A stretch of DNA of 11,819 bases. It comes from Candidatus Bathyarchaeota archaeon (GTDB lineage Archaea > Thermoproteota > Bathyarchaeia > TCS64). Positions 6,065 to 11,819 of the stretch are shown in pieces (within the stretch, counting starts at the first letter, position 1; each line of letters opens with the position of its first letter). Position numbers and translations under genes: made by a program. Location: contig DAOVEE010000043.1 of NCBI GenBank assembly GCA_030669135.1, positions 1 to 11,819 of the forward strand, read 5' to 3'. Below the pieces are notes generated by a model. That model made no database searches, had not been told where the DNA came from, and saw only the letters and a list, made by a program, of their open reading frames with translations.

Positions 6065-7498
6065 TTAGTCTCGTCTCCCGGCGTGGTACAGAATGTCCTT
6101 GACGCTGAGGATCTCAAGGGTAGTGGTGAGGCCGGGCGCTATAAGGGTCGAACCAGAGACCACAGATATGACGTCGTTCTCGTGTATATACCCCCCCTCG
6201 ATGCTCGTCTTCACGGCGCGGATGATCAGCTCGTCTCGGTCGTCAGTCCACGGAACGTTCAGGGGCTCCACACCCCAGTACAGGTGCATCCTCCGGCTCA
6301 CCCGCGGGTCCTTCGAGACGGCTAAGATCCTTGTCTTCGGCCTATGAGTGCTCACCATGAGCGCGCTGAAGCCACTTCTGGTGACGACTATAATAGCCGA
6401 CGCCTCGACGGCCTCGACGGCCCGAGCAGCTAAGTCGCCGATGACGTTCGGCAAGAGATCGCCCCTCTTCGATGGCTCTCTATGGGTTATCTGCTCCTGT
6501 ACCACCCAGCCGATGTTGTTCATGGCGCGCACCGCCTCGACGGGATACTTGCCGATCGCCGTCTCGCCGCTAAGCATGACGGCATCAGCACCATCGAGGA
6601 GCGCGTTGGCTACGTCGCTCGCCTCCGCCCTCGTCGCCCTCGGAGTGTGCATCATGGATTCCAGCATCTGGGTCGCCACGATAACCGGTTTCCCCAACCT
6701 GTTACAGGCGGCAATGATCTTCTTCTGGAGCAGTGGCACATCCCATGGCGGTATCTCTATACCAAGGTCTCCCCTCGCCACCATTATGCCGTCGCTGGCC
6801 TCGATGATCTCCCCTATGTTACGGACCGCGTCGCCGTGCTCGATCTTGCTTATCACCGGTTGGTCGCCTCCGGCGTCGGAGACGGCTTCGCTGACGGCCT
6901 TCACGTCCGACGCGTCCCTTACAAAGCTCGCCGCGAACCAGTCGCAGTCCATGTCGACGCCGAACCTTATCCCGGTGAGATCCTTCTCGGTTGGAGGCCT
7001 CAAGCTCAGCGACGCCCCCGGCGCGTTAATCCCTTTCCTGCTAGAAACCTCGCCCCCTGAGGCCACCACGGTGTCGAAGCCCTTCATGTCTTGATCTATG
7101 CCCGTTATCTCCAGATCGATGATCCCGTCGTTTATGAACAGGTGTCCCCCGACCCTTATCTCCGTGGGGAGCCTGTCGTAGCTGACGCTCATCTCCCGCC
7201 TGTTACCAATTTTAGGCTGGATAGTGAAATGGATCTGATCCCCTTCCTCTAAAGTGTAGATCTTATCCAGTTCGCCGAGCCTTATCTTGGGGCCCGGGAG
7301 ATCGATCATGATGCTGGTGTCACCGATCTCGCGGAGCCTCTCAAATACAGGCCTCTTCTCCGCGGGTGTGCCGTGACTCATGTTTATCCTGGCGACGTCC
7401 ATCCCGGCTTTCACCATCGCCCTCAGTGTCTCCTCGTCCTCCGAGGCCGGCCCTATTGTGCACACAATCTTGCTGCGTGTGAAAGGAGGAATAGTCAT
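6065..7498 (-). CDS. pyk: Pyruvate kinase
   Basis: A 477-residue cytosolic enzyme that converts phosphoenolpyruvate and ADP to pyruvate and ATP; E. coli PykF has 470. All landmarks are present: TRSKIVCTIGPAS at 7-19, substrate-binding R38 in ARINMSHG, IDLPGPKIRLG at 65-75 leading into the B domain (about 70-170), catalytic K218 with Mg ligands E220 in ISKIEHGDA and D244 in MVARGDLGIEIP, VATQMLESM at 274-282, and the DAVMLSGETAIGKYPVEAV region at 305-323. The C-terminal regulatory-type domain (about 350-477) is complete, ending in APGLTTTLEI. I chose the ATG at 7498 because a TATA-like box (7530-7525) lies 29 bases upstream; a TTG at 7534 would place that box inside the gene. It is the first gene of the minus-strand operon, which suggests coupling of sugar breakdown to pyruvate formation. 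Confidence 0.95.
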   Translation of the reverse strand: MTIPPFTRSKIVCTIGPASEDEETLRAMVKAGMDVARINMSHGTPAEKRPVFERLREIGDTSIMIDLPGPKIRLGELDKIYTLEEGDQIHFTIQPKIGNRREMSVSYDRLPTEIRVGGHLFINDGIIDLEITGIDQDMKGFDTVVASGGEVSSRKGINAPGASLSLRPPTEKDLTGIRFGVDMDCDWFAASFVRDASDVKAVSEAVSDAGGDQPVISKIEHGDAVRNIGEIIEASDGIMVARGDLGIEIPPWDVPLLQKKIIAACNRLGKPVIVATQMLESMMHTPRATRAEASDVANALLDGADAVMLSGETAIGKYPVEAVRAMNNIGWVVQEQITHREPSKRGDLLPNVIGDLAARAVEAVEASAIIVVTRSGFSALMVSTHRPKTRILAVSKDPRVSRRMHLYWGVEPLNVPWTDDRDELIIRAVKTSIEGGYIHENDVISVVSGSTLIAPGLTTTLEILSVKDILYHAGRRD

Positions 7499-7524
7499 TT
7501 CATATATCGGTGGATGCTTGCAGG

Positions 7525-7530
7525 TTAAAA
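7525..7530 (-). promoter_or_regulatory. Candidate TATA box of the pyruvate kinase operon
   Basis: TTTTAA on the minus strand is centred about 29 bases before the ATG at 7498, the distance expected for a leaderless archaeal transcript. It lies in the 89-base region shared with the divergent phosphohydrolase gene, whose own weak box (TTCAAAT, 7552-7558) faces the other way. Confidence 0.45.
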
Positions 7531-7587
7531 GCAACTCGCAGCCCGGAAGCCTTCAAATCCTCACACGCCAACTATGTGTAGATCTCG

Positions 7588-8373
7588 ATGTATGATATGA
7601 CCTCAGTGGCACCCACCGTCTGCAGGGCCCTTGGTGTTAGGCTGCCGTCGTCCGCCGAAGGCTCTCCGATAAGCGAGGCGGAGTCCATATACCGGACCGA
7701 CAGGCTGGCCGTGGTGGTGATCGACGCCTTCGGCGTCAGCACGTGGGAGAAGGCCAAGGGTAAGACCCCCACCTTCAACAGGCTGAGAGGCGTACACGGC
7801 ACCGTGATCAGGGCCGTCATGCCGAGCGTAACGCCGGTGAACTTCGCCACCATGCTCACCGGGGCGAGCCCCAGGGCACACCGGATAAGGAACAGAGAGC
7901 AGCCCCTGAGGCACGAGACCATCTTCGATGTGATGAGGGAGACGAACATGGTCTCCGCGACGGCCGCAAGAGCAGAGAGCAGCTTGGGTATACTGATCTC
8001 ACCCCATGCAGATAGACCGGGTATAGCGGGCTCCAACCTCGACTCAGAGGTCACGGAGATCGCTTGCAGGATGATCGATGAGGACGTGAATCTAATGTGG
8101 GTGCAGCTCCTGGACGTCGATGACGCCGGCCACGCACATGGGCCCCACAGCCTTGAGAGCAAGGAAGCCGCCGCCAAGGCTGACGCCAACCTCAGGCGAA
8201 TCCTAGAGGCTGCCCGAGTCAAAGGTTACTCGATCATAGCCTTGGCTGACCATGGGCAGCACCCGTCATCGGACGGCCAGTATAAGGGAGTCCACGGCAC
8301 CGATATGCCTGATGACCTGAACGTCCCCTTTCTTTGGGCGAGTAACACTGAACTAAGAGAGGCGCTGGGATGA
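7588..8373 (+). CDS. Small alkaline-phosphatase-superfamily phosphohydrolase (NPP/PDE-like)
   Basis: A 261-residue protein with the two-metal core of the alkaline phosphatase superfamily, close to nucleotide pyrophosphatase/phosphodiesterases (COG1524 type). The expected residues appear in order: D46 in VVVIDAFG, a likely nucleophile T82 in SVTPVNFATMLTGASPRAHRI (aligned by eye with the family's KTFPNHY..VTGLYPESHGI), D178/H182 in LLDVDDAGHAHG, D221 and H222 in LADHGQHP, and H236 in GVHGTD. It is much shorter than typical NPP enzymes (about 400 residues), so the cap is reduced. There is no signal peptide or membrane segment, so it is probably cytosolic, unlike most NPPs. The ATG at 7588 is used; an in-frame ATG at 7597 is possible. 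The next gene starts 4 bases after its stop, suggesting one operon. Likely substrates are nucleotides or phosphodiesters; a phosphomutase role cannot be excluded. Confidence 0.8.
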   Translation: MYDMTSVAPTVCRALGVRLPSSAEGSPISEAESIYRTDRLAVVVIDAFGVSTWEKAKGKTPTFNRLRGVHGTVIRAVMPSVTPVNFATMLTGASPRAHRIRNREQPLRHETIFDVMRETNMVSATAARAESSLGILISPHADRPGIAGSNLDSEVTEIACRMIDEDVNLMWVQLLDVDDAGHAHGPHSLESKEAAAKADANLRRILEAARVKGYSIIALADHGQHPSSDGQYKGVHGTDMPDDLNVPFLWASNTELREALG

Positions 8374-8377
8374 GCCA

Positions 8378-8932
8378 GTGAAGCCGAGAGCCCTCGTTAT
8401 ACACGGCCCCATAGGGTGCGGGAAGACCCAGAGAGCCCTAGAGCTGGCTGAGAGAGCCAGGCAGAGCGGGTACAGAGTCCTTGGGCTCGTTAGCATCAGA
8501 GTCACCGATGGTGGGGAGACGACGGGGTACACGGGCATGGACCTCGCCTCCGGAACAAGGTTCCCGCTGGTCAAGCTTACCTCACTAGTCGAAGGCGGGG
8601 ACTGGAGGAAGCATGGGGAATGGAAGTACTCGTTCAGTCAGGCTGGCTTCGAAAGAGCCAACGCCATTCTCGAGGACGCCGCGGAGGCTCTGGATGATGA
8701 GACCATAGTGGTGGCCGACGAGTACGGCCACATCGAGCTCCAGGGCATGGGCATCCATAGAGGGATAACCAAGGTCGCGGAGGCACTGAAGCGCGGCGGA
8801 TGCCTGGTGGTCCTGTGTAGGACCGAGAAGGTGGGCGCCGTCGTCGAGATGCTCCCCGAAGAGGCGAGTGTCCTCGTGGTGGAGGCGGATAAACCAGACT
8901 TCTGGCGGAGCCTCAGAGATTGGTTTAATTAA
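8378..8932 (+). CDS. THEP1-like P-loop nucleoside-triphosphatase
   Basis: A 184-residue NTPase resembling the THEP1 family (COG1618), small enzymes that hydrolyse NTPs to NDPs; some relatives are linked to molybdenum-related genes. The Walker A motif GPIGCGKT is at 10-17. It is followed by RVLGLVSIRVTDGGETTGYTGMDL (family pattern of G...R..GGE..GY, about 33-56), and by Walker B IVVADEYGHIEL at 110-121 with D114 and E115. The C-terminal strand-helix part (about 135-184) follows the family fold. The start is GTG at 8378, 4 bases after the upstream stop; GGGATGA at 8368-8373 is only a weak Shine-Dalgarno. It sits between the phosphohydrolase and the molybdoenzyme genes, so a role in nucleotide metabolism or in servicing the molybdenum enzyme is plausible but not shown. 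It ends 49 bases before the molybdoenzyme start. Confidence 0.78.
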   Translation: MKPRALVIHGPIGCGKTQRALELAERARQSGYRVLGLVSIRVTDGGETTGYTGMDLASGTRFPLVKLTSLVEGGDWRKHGEWKYSFSQAGFERANAILEDAAEALDDETIVVADEYGHIELQGMGIHRGITKVAEALKRGGCLVVLCRTEKVGAVVEMLPEEASVLVVEADKPDFWRSLRDWFN

Positions 8933-8942
8933 AACATAAAAC
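8924..8942 (+). promoter_or_regulatory. Candidate promoter of the molybdoenzyme genes
   Basis: The A/T-rich stretch TTTAATTAAAACATAAAAC covers the end of the NTPase gene and the gap after it. Two overlapping TATA-like boxes (TTTAATTAAA and ACATAAAAC) would start transcription at about 8955-8963, shortly before the TTG at 8982. It stands out in an otherwise GC-rich region. Confidence 0.4.
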
Positions 8943-8981
8943 AGAGTTTCCCCACAGTCTCAACAAATAGAAGGGTCCCAG

Positions 8982-10664
8982 TTGGAATATGATAAAATAC
9001 TATCCGACGTACTAGGCAGGAAGGACTTCCTCGTCGTCGGCAAGAACGTCGTCAGGACGGACGCGCTGGACAAGGCGCTGGGTAAGGCTAGGTACACGGC
9101 CGACTACGTACCGAGGGGCACCACTCTCCTCAAGGTCTACCGGAGCACCGTGCCTCACGCCCTGATAAAGAGCATAGACACATCCAGGGCCTTGGAGGTG
9201 CCCGGCGTCGAGACCATATACACCGGCGCCGACGTGACGGGCAACAACCAGATAGGCTACGCGCTACCCGACCAGCCCTTCCTCAACGACGAGAAGGTAC
9301 ACTTCATCGGTGACCCCATCGCCCTGGTCTGCGCCAGAGACGAGTACGCGTTGGAGAAGGCCTCCCAGAAGATTAGCGTCGAGTACGAGGAGCTGCCGGC
9401 GATGCTGGACATCGACGCCTCCCTCTCCGAGGACGCGGTCGACATCCACGAGGGCGGGAACATAGCGCTCACCACCAAGATAAGGAAAGGCGACACCGAG
9501 AAGGGGTTCAGCGAGGCGGACGTGGAGGTAGAGGAGACCTACTGGAGCCCCTACCAGGACCACATGTACATCGAGACGGAGGCCGCGTACGCCGTCCCCG
9601 AGTCTGGCAAGGTGACCGTCATATGCAACGGCCAGAGCCCGTTCCTGATCAGGGAGAAGGTAGCCCACATCCTCGGCTGGAGCCTCAACCAGGTAAGGAT
9701 AATACAGGCCCTTACGGGCGGCGCCTTCGGCGGCAAGGACGATCTGGGGCCGTTGGTGTCAGCGTACGCTGCCTTCGCCGCGACGAAGCTGGGGAAGCCG
9801 GTGGCTCATGTTTGGGACAGGACCGAGTCCGTCTCTTACAGCAACAAGCGGTTCCCCGCTAGGATCAAGTATAGGTCGGGCGTCACCGAGGAAGGTAAGG
9901 TGACCGCTGTGGAGGTGGACATCACGCTGGAGTGTGGCGCCTACGCTAACAGGGCGCCGTTCTGGCTCTGGAGGCAGACGGCCCACGCCGCAGGGCCCTA
10001 CGAGGTCGACAACTGCAGCGTAGACGGGCGAGCCATCTACACCAACAAGGTGTACGGTGGCAGCTTCAGAGGGTTCGGCAACCTCGCCCTCCACTTCGCC
10101 GCCGAGAACCAGATGGAGCGCCTGGCGTACGAGCTGGGCATGGACCCAATAGAGTTCAGGCTCAGGAACGTGCTCAGGGTCGGCAGCAGAACCACCTGCG
10201 ACCAAGTGCTCGACCACAGCGTCGGCATAGAGCAGTGCCTCAAGGCAGTGAGGGACGCCTCCGATTGGAGCAGCCACAGAGAGCCTGTGTGGGAAGGCAC
10301 CAAGGTCCGGGGCTACGGCGTCGGCCTAGCGTACCACGGCATCAGCACCAGCCGCAGCACCCCCGACTGGAGCGCCGCCAGCCTCCTCCTCAACCAGGAC
10401 GGCAGCGTAACCTACAGGACCGGCATCGTCGAGATAGGGCAGGGCAGCCCCTTCGGCCACGTCAAGATCGTCAGCGAGATCATCGGGGTGCCCCTCGAGA
10501 AGATACGCATCGAGCTGCCGGACACCGACAGCACTCTCAACGCCAAGCCCACCCATGGCAGCCGCGGCCTCATGCTGGGGGGGCACAGCCGCCGCCAAGG
10601 CATCTCTCAAGCTCAGAGAGAACATGGTGGCGTGCGCCGCCGAGTTATTCGAGATCCCAAGTGA
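8982..10664 (+). CDS. Xanthine dehydrogenase-family molybdopterin-binding subunit, N-terminal part (frameshifted)
   Basis: This frame encodes the first 534 residues of a molybdenum hydroxylase large subunit, then about 26 unrelated residues before a stop. Visible are the N-terminal a/b-hammerhead domain (RTDALDKALGKARYTADY at 25-42 to about 140), the first molybdopterin-binding region with GGAFGGKDD (246-254), the SFRGFGN loop near the Mo site (361-367), EFRLRN (391-396), VEIGQGSP (483-490), and PDTDSTLNAKPTHGSRGLMLGG (513-534). SFRGFGN resembles xanthine dehydrogenase/aldehyde oxidase more than the AYRCSFR loop of form I CO dehydrogenase. After G534 the frame is lost in a run of seven Gs (10577-10583); skipping one G continues in the frame ending at 11292 and gives 769 residues, normal for the family. 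The start is TTG at 8982 with a weak AAGGG upstream. As read, the product lacks the catalytic glutamate and would be inactive. The substrate may be a purine or an aldehyde. Confidence 0.88.
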   Translation: MEYDKILSDVLGRKDFLVVGKNVVRTDALDKALGKARYTADYVPRGTTLLKVYRSTVPHALIKSIDTSRALEVPGVETIYTGADVTGNNQIGYALPDQPFLNDEKVHFIGDPIALVCARDEYALEKASQKISVEYEELPAMLDIDASLSEDAVDIHEGGNIALTTKIRKGDTEKGFSEADVEVEETYWSPYQDHMYIETEAAYAVPESGKVTVICNGQSPFLIREKVAHILGWSLNQVRIIQALTGGAFGGKDDLGPLVSAYAAFAATKLGKPVAHVWDRTESVSYSNKRFPARIKYRSGVTEEGKVTAVEVDITLECGAYANRAPFWLWRQTAHAAGPYEVDNCSVDGRAIYTNKVYGGSFRGFGNLALHFAAENQMERLAYELGMDPIEFRLRNVLRVGSRTTCDQVLDHSVGIEQCLKAVRDASDWSSHREPVWEGTKVRGYGVGLAYHGISTSRSTPDWSAASLLLNQDGSVTYRTGIVEIGQGSPFGHVKIVSEIIGVPLEKIRIELPDTDSTLNAKPTHGSRGLMLGGHSRRQGISQAQREHGGVRRRVIRDPK

Positions 10665-11292
10665 ACGGATCGCGTTAGTCGAGGGCAGAGCCTACGACAA
10701 GGAGGAACCCGAGACGAGCGTCAGCGTCACGGAGCTCGCCGAGGAGATGTACAACCGTGGCTATGACCCGGGCGCCTACGGCTACTTCAAGGCGCCGAAG
10801 CGGTTCTTCGACCCAGAGACGGGGCTGGGAGTCAACTACAGCGTCTACACCTTCGCCGCCACCGTGGCGGAGGTCGAGGTGGACACCGAGACAGGGGAGG
10901 TCGCCGTCCTGCGCGTGTGGCCAGCCATGGACTGCGGCAAGGCCATCGACCCGTTGATGATAGAGGGCCAGATCGAAGGCGCCATAAGCCAGGGCATGGG
11001 CTTCGCCCTCATGGAGAACATGGAGCTCAGGGACGGACTGGTGATCAACCCGGGCTTCAAGGACTATATCGTCCCCAGCAGCATGGACACGCCCCAGATA
11101 GAGTCCAGCATCATAGTAGAGGAGCCCTACAGGCACGGCGTCTTCGGCGCCAAGGGGGTGGGGGAGCCGGCGATAATCAGCGTCGTCCCCACCATCACGA
11201 ACGCTATCCACCACGCCACCGGCCTCTGGTTCAACACCATACCGGTACGGCCGTGGACCATGCATAAGGCGCTGAAGGAGGCGGAGCCATGA
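10555..11292 (+). CDS. Xanthine dehydrogenase-family molybdopterin-binding subunit, C-terminal part (frameshifted)
   Basis: This frame holds the remaining 235 residues of the large subunit, meaningful from about 10582. The first nine residues from the ATG at 10555 are an out-of-frame reading of the upstream part, and that ATG has no Shine-Dalgarno, so it is unlikely to be a true start. Family features are TAAAKASLKLREN just after the junction, YTFAATVAEVEVDTETGEV, AMDCGKAIDP, QIEGAISQGMGFAL, and GAKGVGEPAIISVVPTITNAI. The glutamate of GVGEP (codon 11164-11166, residue 728 of the repaired protein) matches the catalytic base of xanthine dehydrogenases. The C-terminus is intact and its stop overlaps the next gene as ATGA, so the reading frames downstream are well kept, which argues against an old pseudogene. 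Confidence 0.85.
   Translation: MAAAASCWGGTAAAKASLKLRENMVACAAELFEIPSERIALVEGRAYDKEEPETSVSVTELAEEMYNRGYDPGAYGYFKAPKRFFDPETGLGVNYSVYTFAATVAEVEVDTETGEVAVLRVWPAMDCGKAIDPLMIEGQIEGAISQGMGFALMENMELRDGLVINPGFKDYIVPSSMDTPQIESSIIVEEPYRHGVFGAKGVGEPAIISVVPTITNAIHHATGLWFNTIPVRPWTMHKALKEAEP
10577..10583 (+). other. G7 run carrying a one-base frameshift
   Basis: The family sequence reads HGSRGLMLGG in one frame and continues TAAAKASLKLREN in the next. Six Gs would give CTG GGG GGC ACA and join them with no residue lost; seven Gs shift the frame. A single-base homopolymer change is the simplest explanation, either a sequencing or assembly error or a real mutation. Confidence 0.85.
11275..11281 (+). promoter_or_regulatory. 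Ribosome binding site of the FAD subunit gene
   Basis: AAGGAGG lies 7 bases before the ATG at 11289, inside the end of the large subunit gene. It is the clearest Shine-Dalgarno in the window and, with the ATGA overlap, shows coupled translation of the two subunits. Confidence 0.65.
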
Positions 11293-11819
11293 GGCCGCTG
11301 CCCAAGTTCCAGTACCACGCGCCGAAGACGCTAGCTGAGGCGGTACAGCTCCTGGACACGCTTGAGAACGCCAAGCCGGTGATTGGAGGAACAGACCTTG
11401 TGCCCCTCCTCAGGGAGGCCGCGTGCAGTCCATCACACCTGGTCGACCTGAACAACGTGGCGGAGCTGAACTACGTGAGGGAGGAGGATGGCTTCATCTG
11501 CATCGGCGCCACGGCGACCCACAGCCAGGTAGCCGCCAGCGAGTTGATGCGTAAGGCCCCGGCGGTCGTCGACGCTGTGTCACGTATAGGGAGCCCCCAG
11601 ATAAGGAACCGGGGCAGCATAACGGGAAACCTCTGCAACGCGTCCCCCGCCGCCGACTCGGCGCCGCCCCTGCTGGTGTACGACGCCGAGGTAAAGATCG
11701 TGTCCATCGGCGACACAGCCATCATCCCACTACCGGAGCTCTTCGCCGGTCCCAAGATTAACAGCCTCGAGCCCAACGAGCTAGTCACGGAGATAAGGTT
11801 CCCAGTCCCTCCAATATCG
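11289..11819 (+). CDS. Xanthine dehydrogenase-family FAD-binding subunit, partial (runs off right edge)
   Basis: The first 177 residues of the medium, FAD-binding subunit of a molybdenum hydroxylase; the frame is open at the window end, where about 100 or more residues should follow. This subunit passes electrons from the [2Fe-2S] subunit to the final acceptor through FAD. The two FAD pyrophosphate motifs are present: GGTDLVPLL at 33-41 and GSITGNLCNASPAADSAPPLL at 109-129, the latter preceded by IGSPQIRNR (100-108). The N-terminus KFQYHAPKTLAEAVQLL (6-22) is typical. The ATG overlaps the large-subunit stop by 4 bases and has a strong AAGGAGG site. Relatives include the medium subunits of CO dehydrogenase, 4-hydroxybenzoyl-CoA reductase and glyceraldehyde oxidoreductase. 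The [2Fe-2S] small subunit is not in the window and probably lies just beyond it. Confidence 0.9.
   Translation, partial: MRPLPKFQYHAPKTLAEAVQLLDTLENAKPVIGGTDLVPLLREAACSPSHLVDLNNVAELNYVREEDGFICIGATATHSQVAASELMRKAPAVVDAVSRIGSPQIRNRGSITGNLCNASPAADSAPPLLVYDAEVKIVSIGDTAIIPLPELFAGPKINSLEPNELVTEIRFPVPPIS

Noticed and set aside
7499..7534. Earlier TTG start for pyruvate kinase
   Set aside because: The extension would contain the likely TATA box at 7530-7525, and pyruvate kinase similarity begins after the ATG at 7498.
10577..10583. Programmed ribosomal frameshifting at the G7 run
   Set aside because: The required shift is +1, whereas a simple homopolymer slip favours -1, and no known stimulatory element is visible; an indel is simpler, though not excluded.
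8982..11292. Form I aerobic CO dehydrogenase large subunit (CoxL)
   Set aside because: The active-site loop reads GGSFRGFGN, without the AYRCSFR signature, and the catalytic motif is followed by Pro (GVGEP) as in xanthine dehydrogenases.

Overview
The window looks like a piece of an archaeal genome, most likely from the Thermoproteota/TACK side. The reasons are a free-standing 5S rRNA gene with an archaeal core, TATA-type boxes about 26-30 bases before several ORFs with almost no leader, frequent TTG/GTG starts, heavy use of AGG/AGA arginine codons, and archaeal versions of the enzymes. I cannot name a genus from the sequence alone.

Layout. (1) Positions 1-860 are AT-rich and hold two divergent PadR-family regulators: one on the minus strand running off the left edge (299 to <1) and one on the plus strand (409-726), with a 109-base control region between them. 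(2) A 5S rRNA gene lies at about 862-986 (+) with no 16S or 23S beside it. (3) Positions 987-1291 contain no convincing gene, but hold a strong TATA box (1118-1127) and a T7 tract (1209-1215). (4) From 1292 onward the DNA is clearly GC-richer. An M20-family metallohydrolase (1292-2458, +) meets a four-gene minus-strand operon tail to tail, with the two stop codons sharing one CTAG.

The minus-strand operon is transcribed from 7498 down to 2455: pyruvate kinase, an L-fucose isomerase-like enzyme, an L-rhamnulokinase-type FGGY kinase, and a YfcE/MJ0936-like metallophosphoesterase. Gaps are 33 and 2 bases, and the last two genes overlap by 4 bases. It reads as a 6-deoxy-sugar catabolic module tied to the last step of glycolysis. 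The isomerase and kinase belong to families usually assigned to different sugars (fucose and rhamnose), and no aldolase is present in the window.

Divergent from pyruvate kinase runs a plus-strand set: a small alkaline-phosphatase-superfamily phosphohydrolase (7588-8373), a THEP1-like P-loop NTPase (8378-8932), then the molybdopterin-binding large subunit (8982-11292) and the FAD-binding subunit (11289 to the right edge) of a xanthine dehydrogenase/aldehyde oxidoreductase-family enzyme. The large subunit is split by a one-base frameshift in a run of seven Gs (10577-10583). Removing one G restores a normal 769-residue protein, so this is either a homopolymer error or a real inactivating mutation.

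I found no CRISPR array, transposase, tRNA or phage module. Nothing here is clearly an undescribed system. The parts most worth a second look are the frameshifted molybdoenzyme, the mixed fucose/rhamnose module, the diverged orphan 5S gene, and the gene-less stretch after it.
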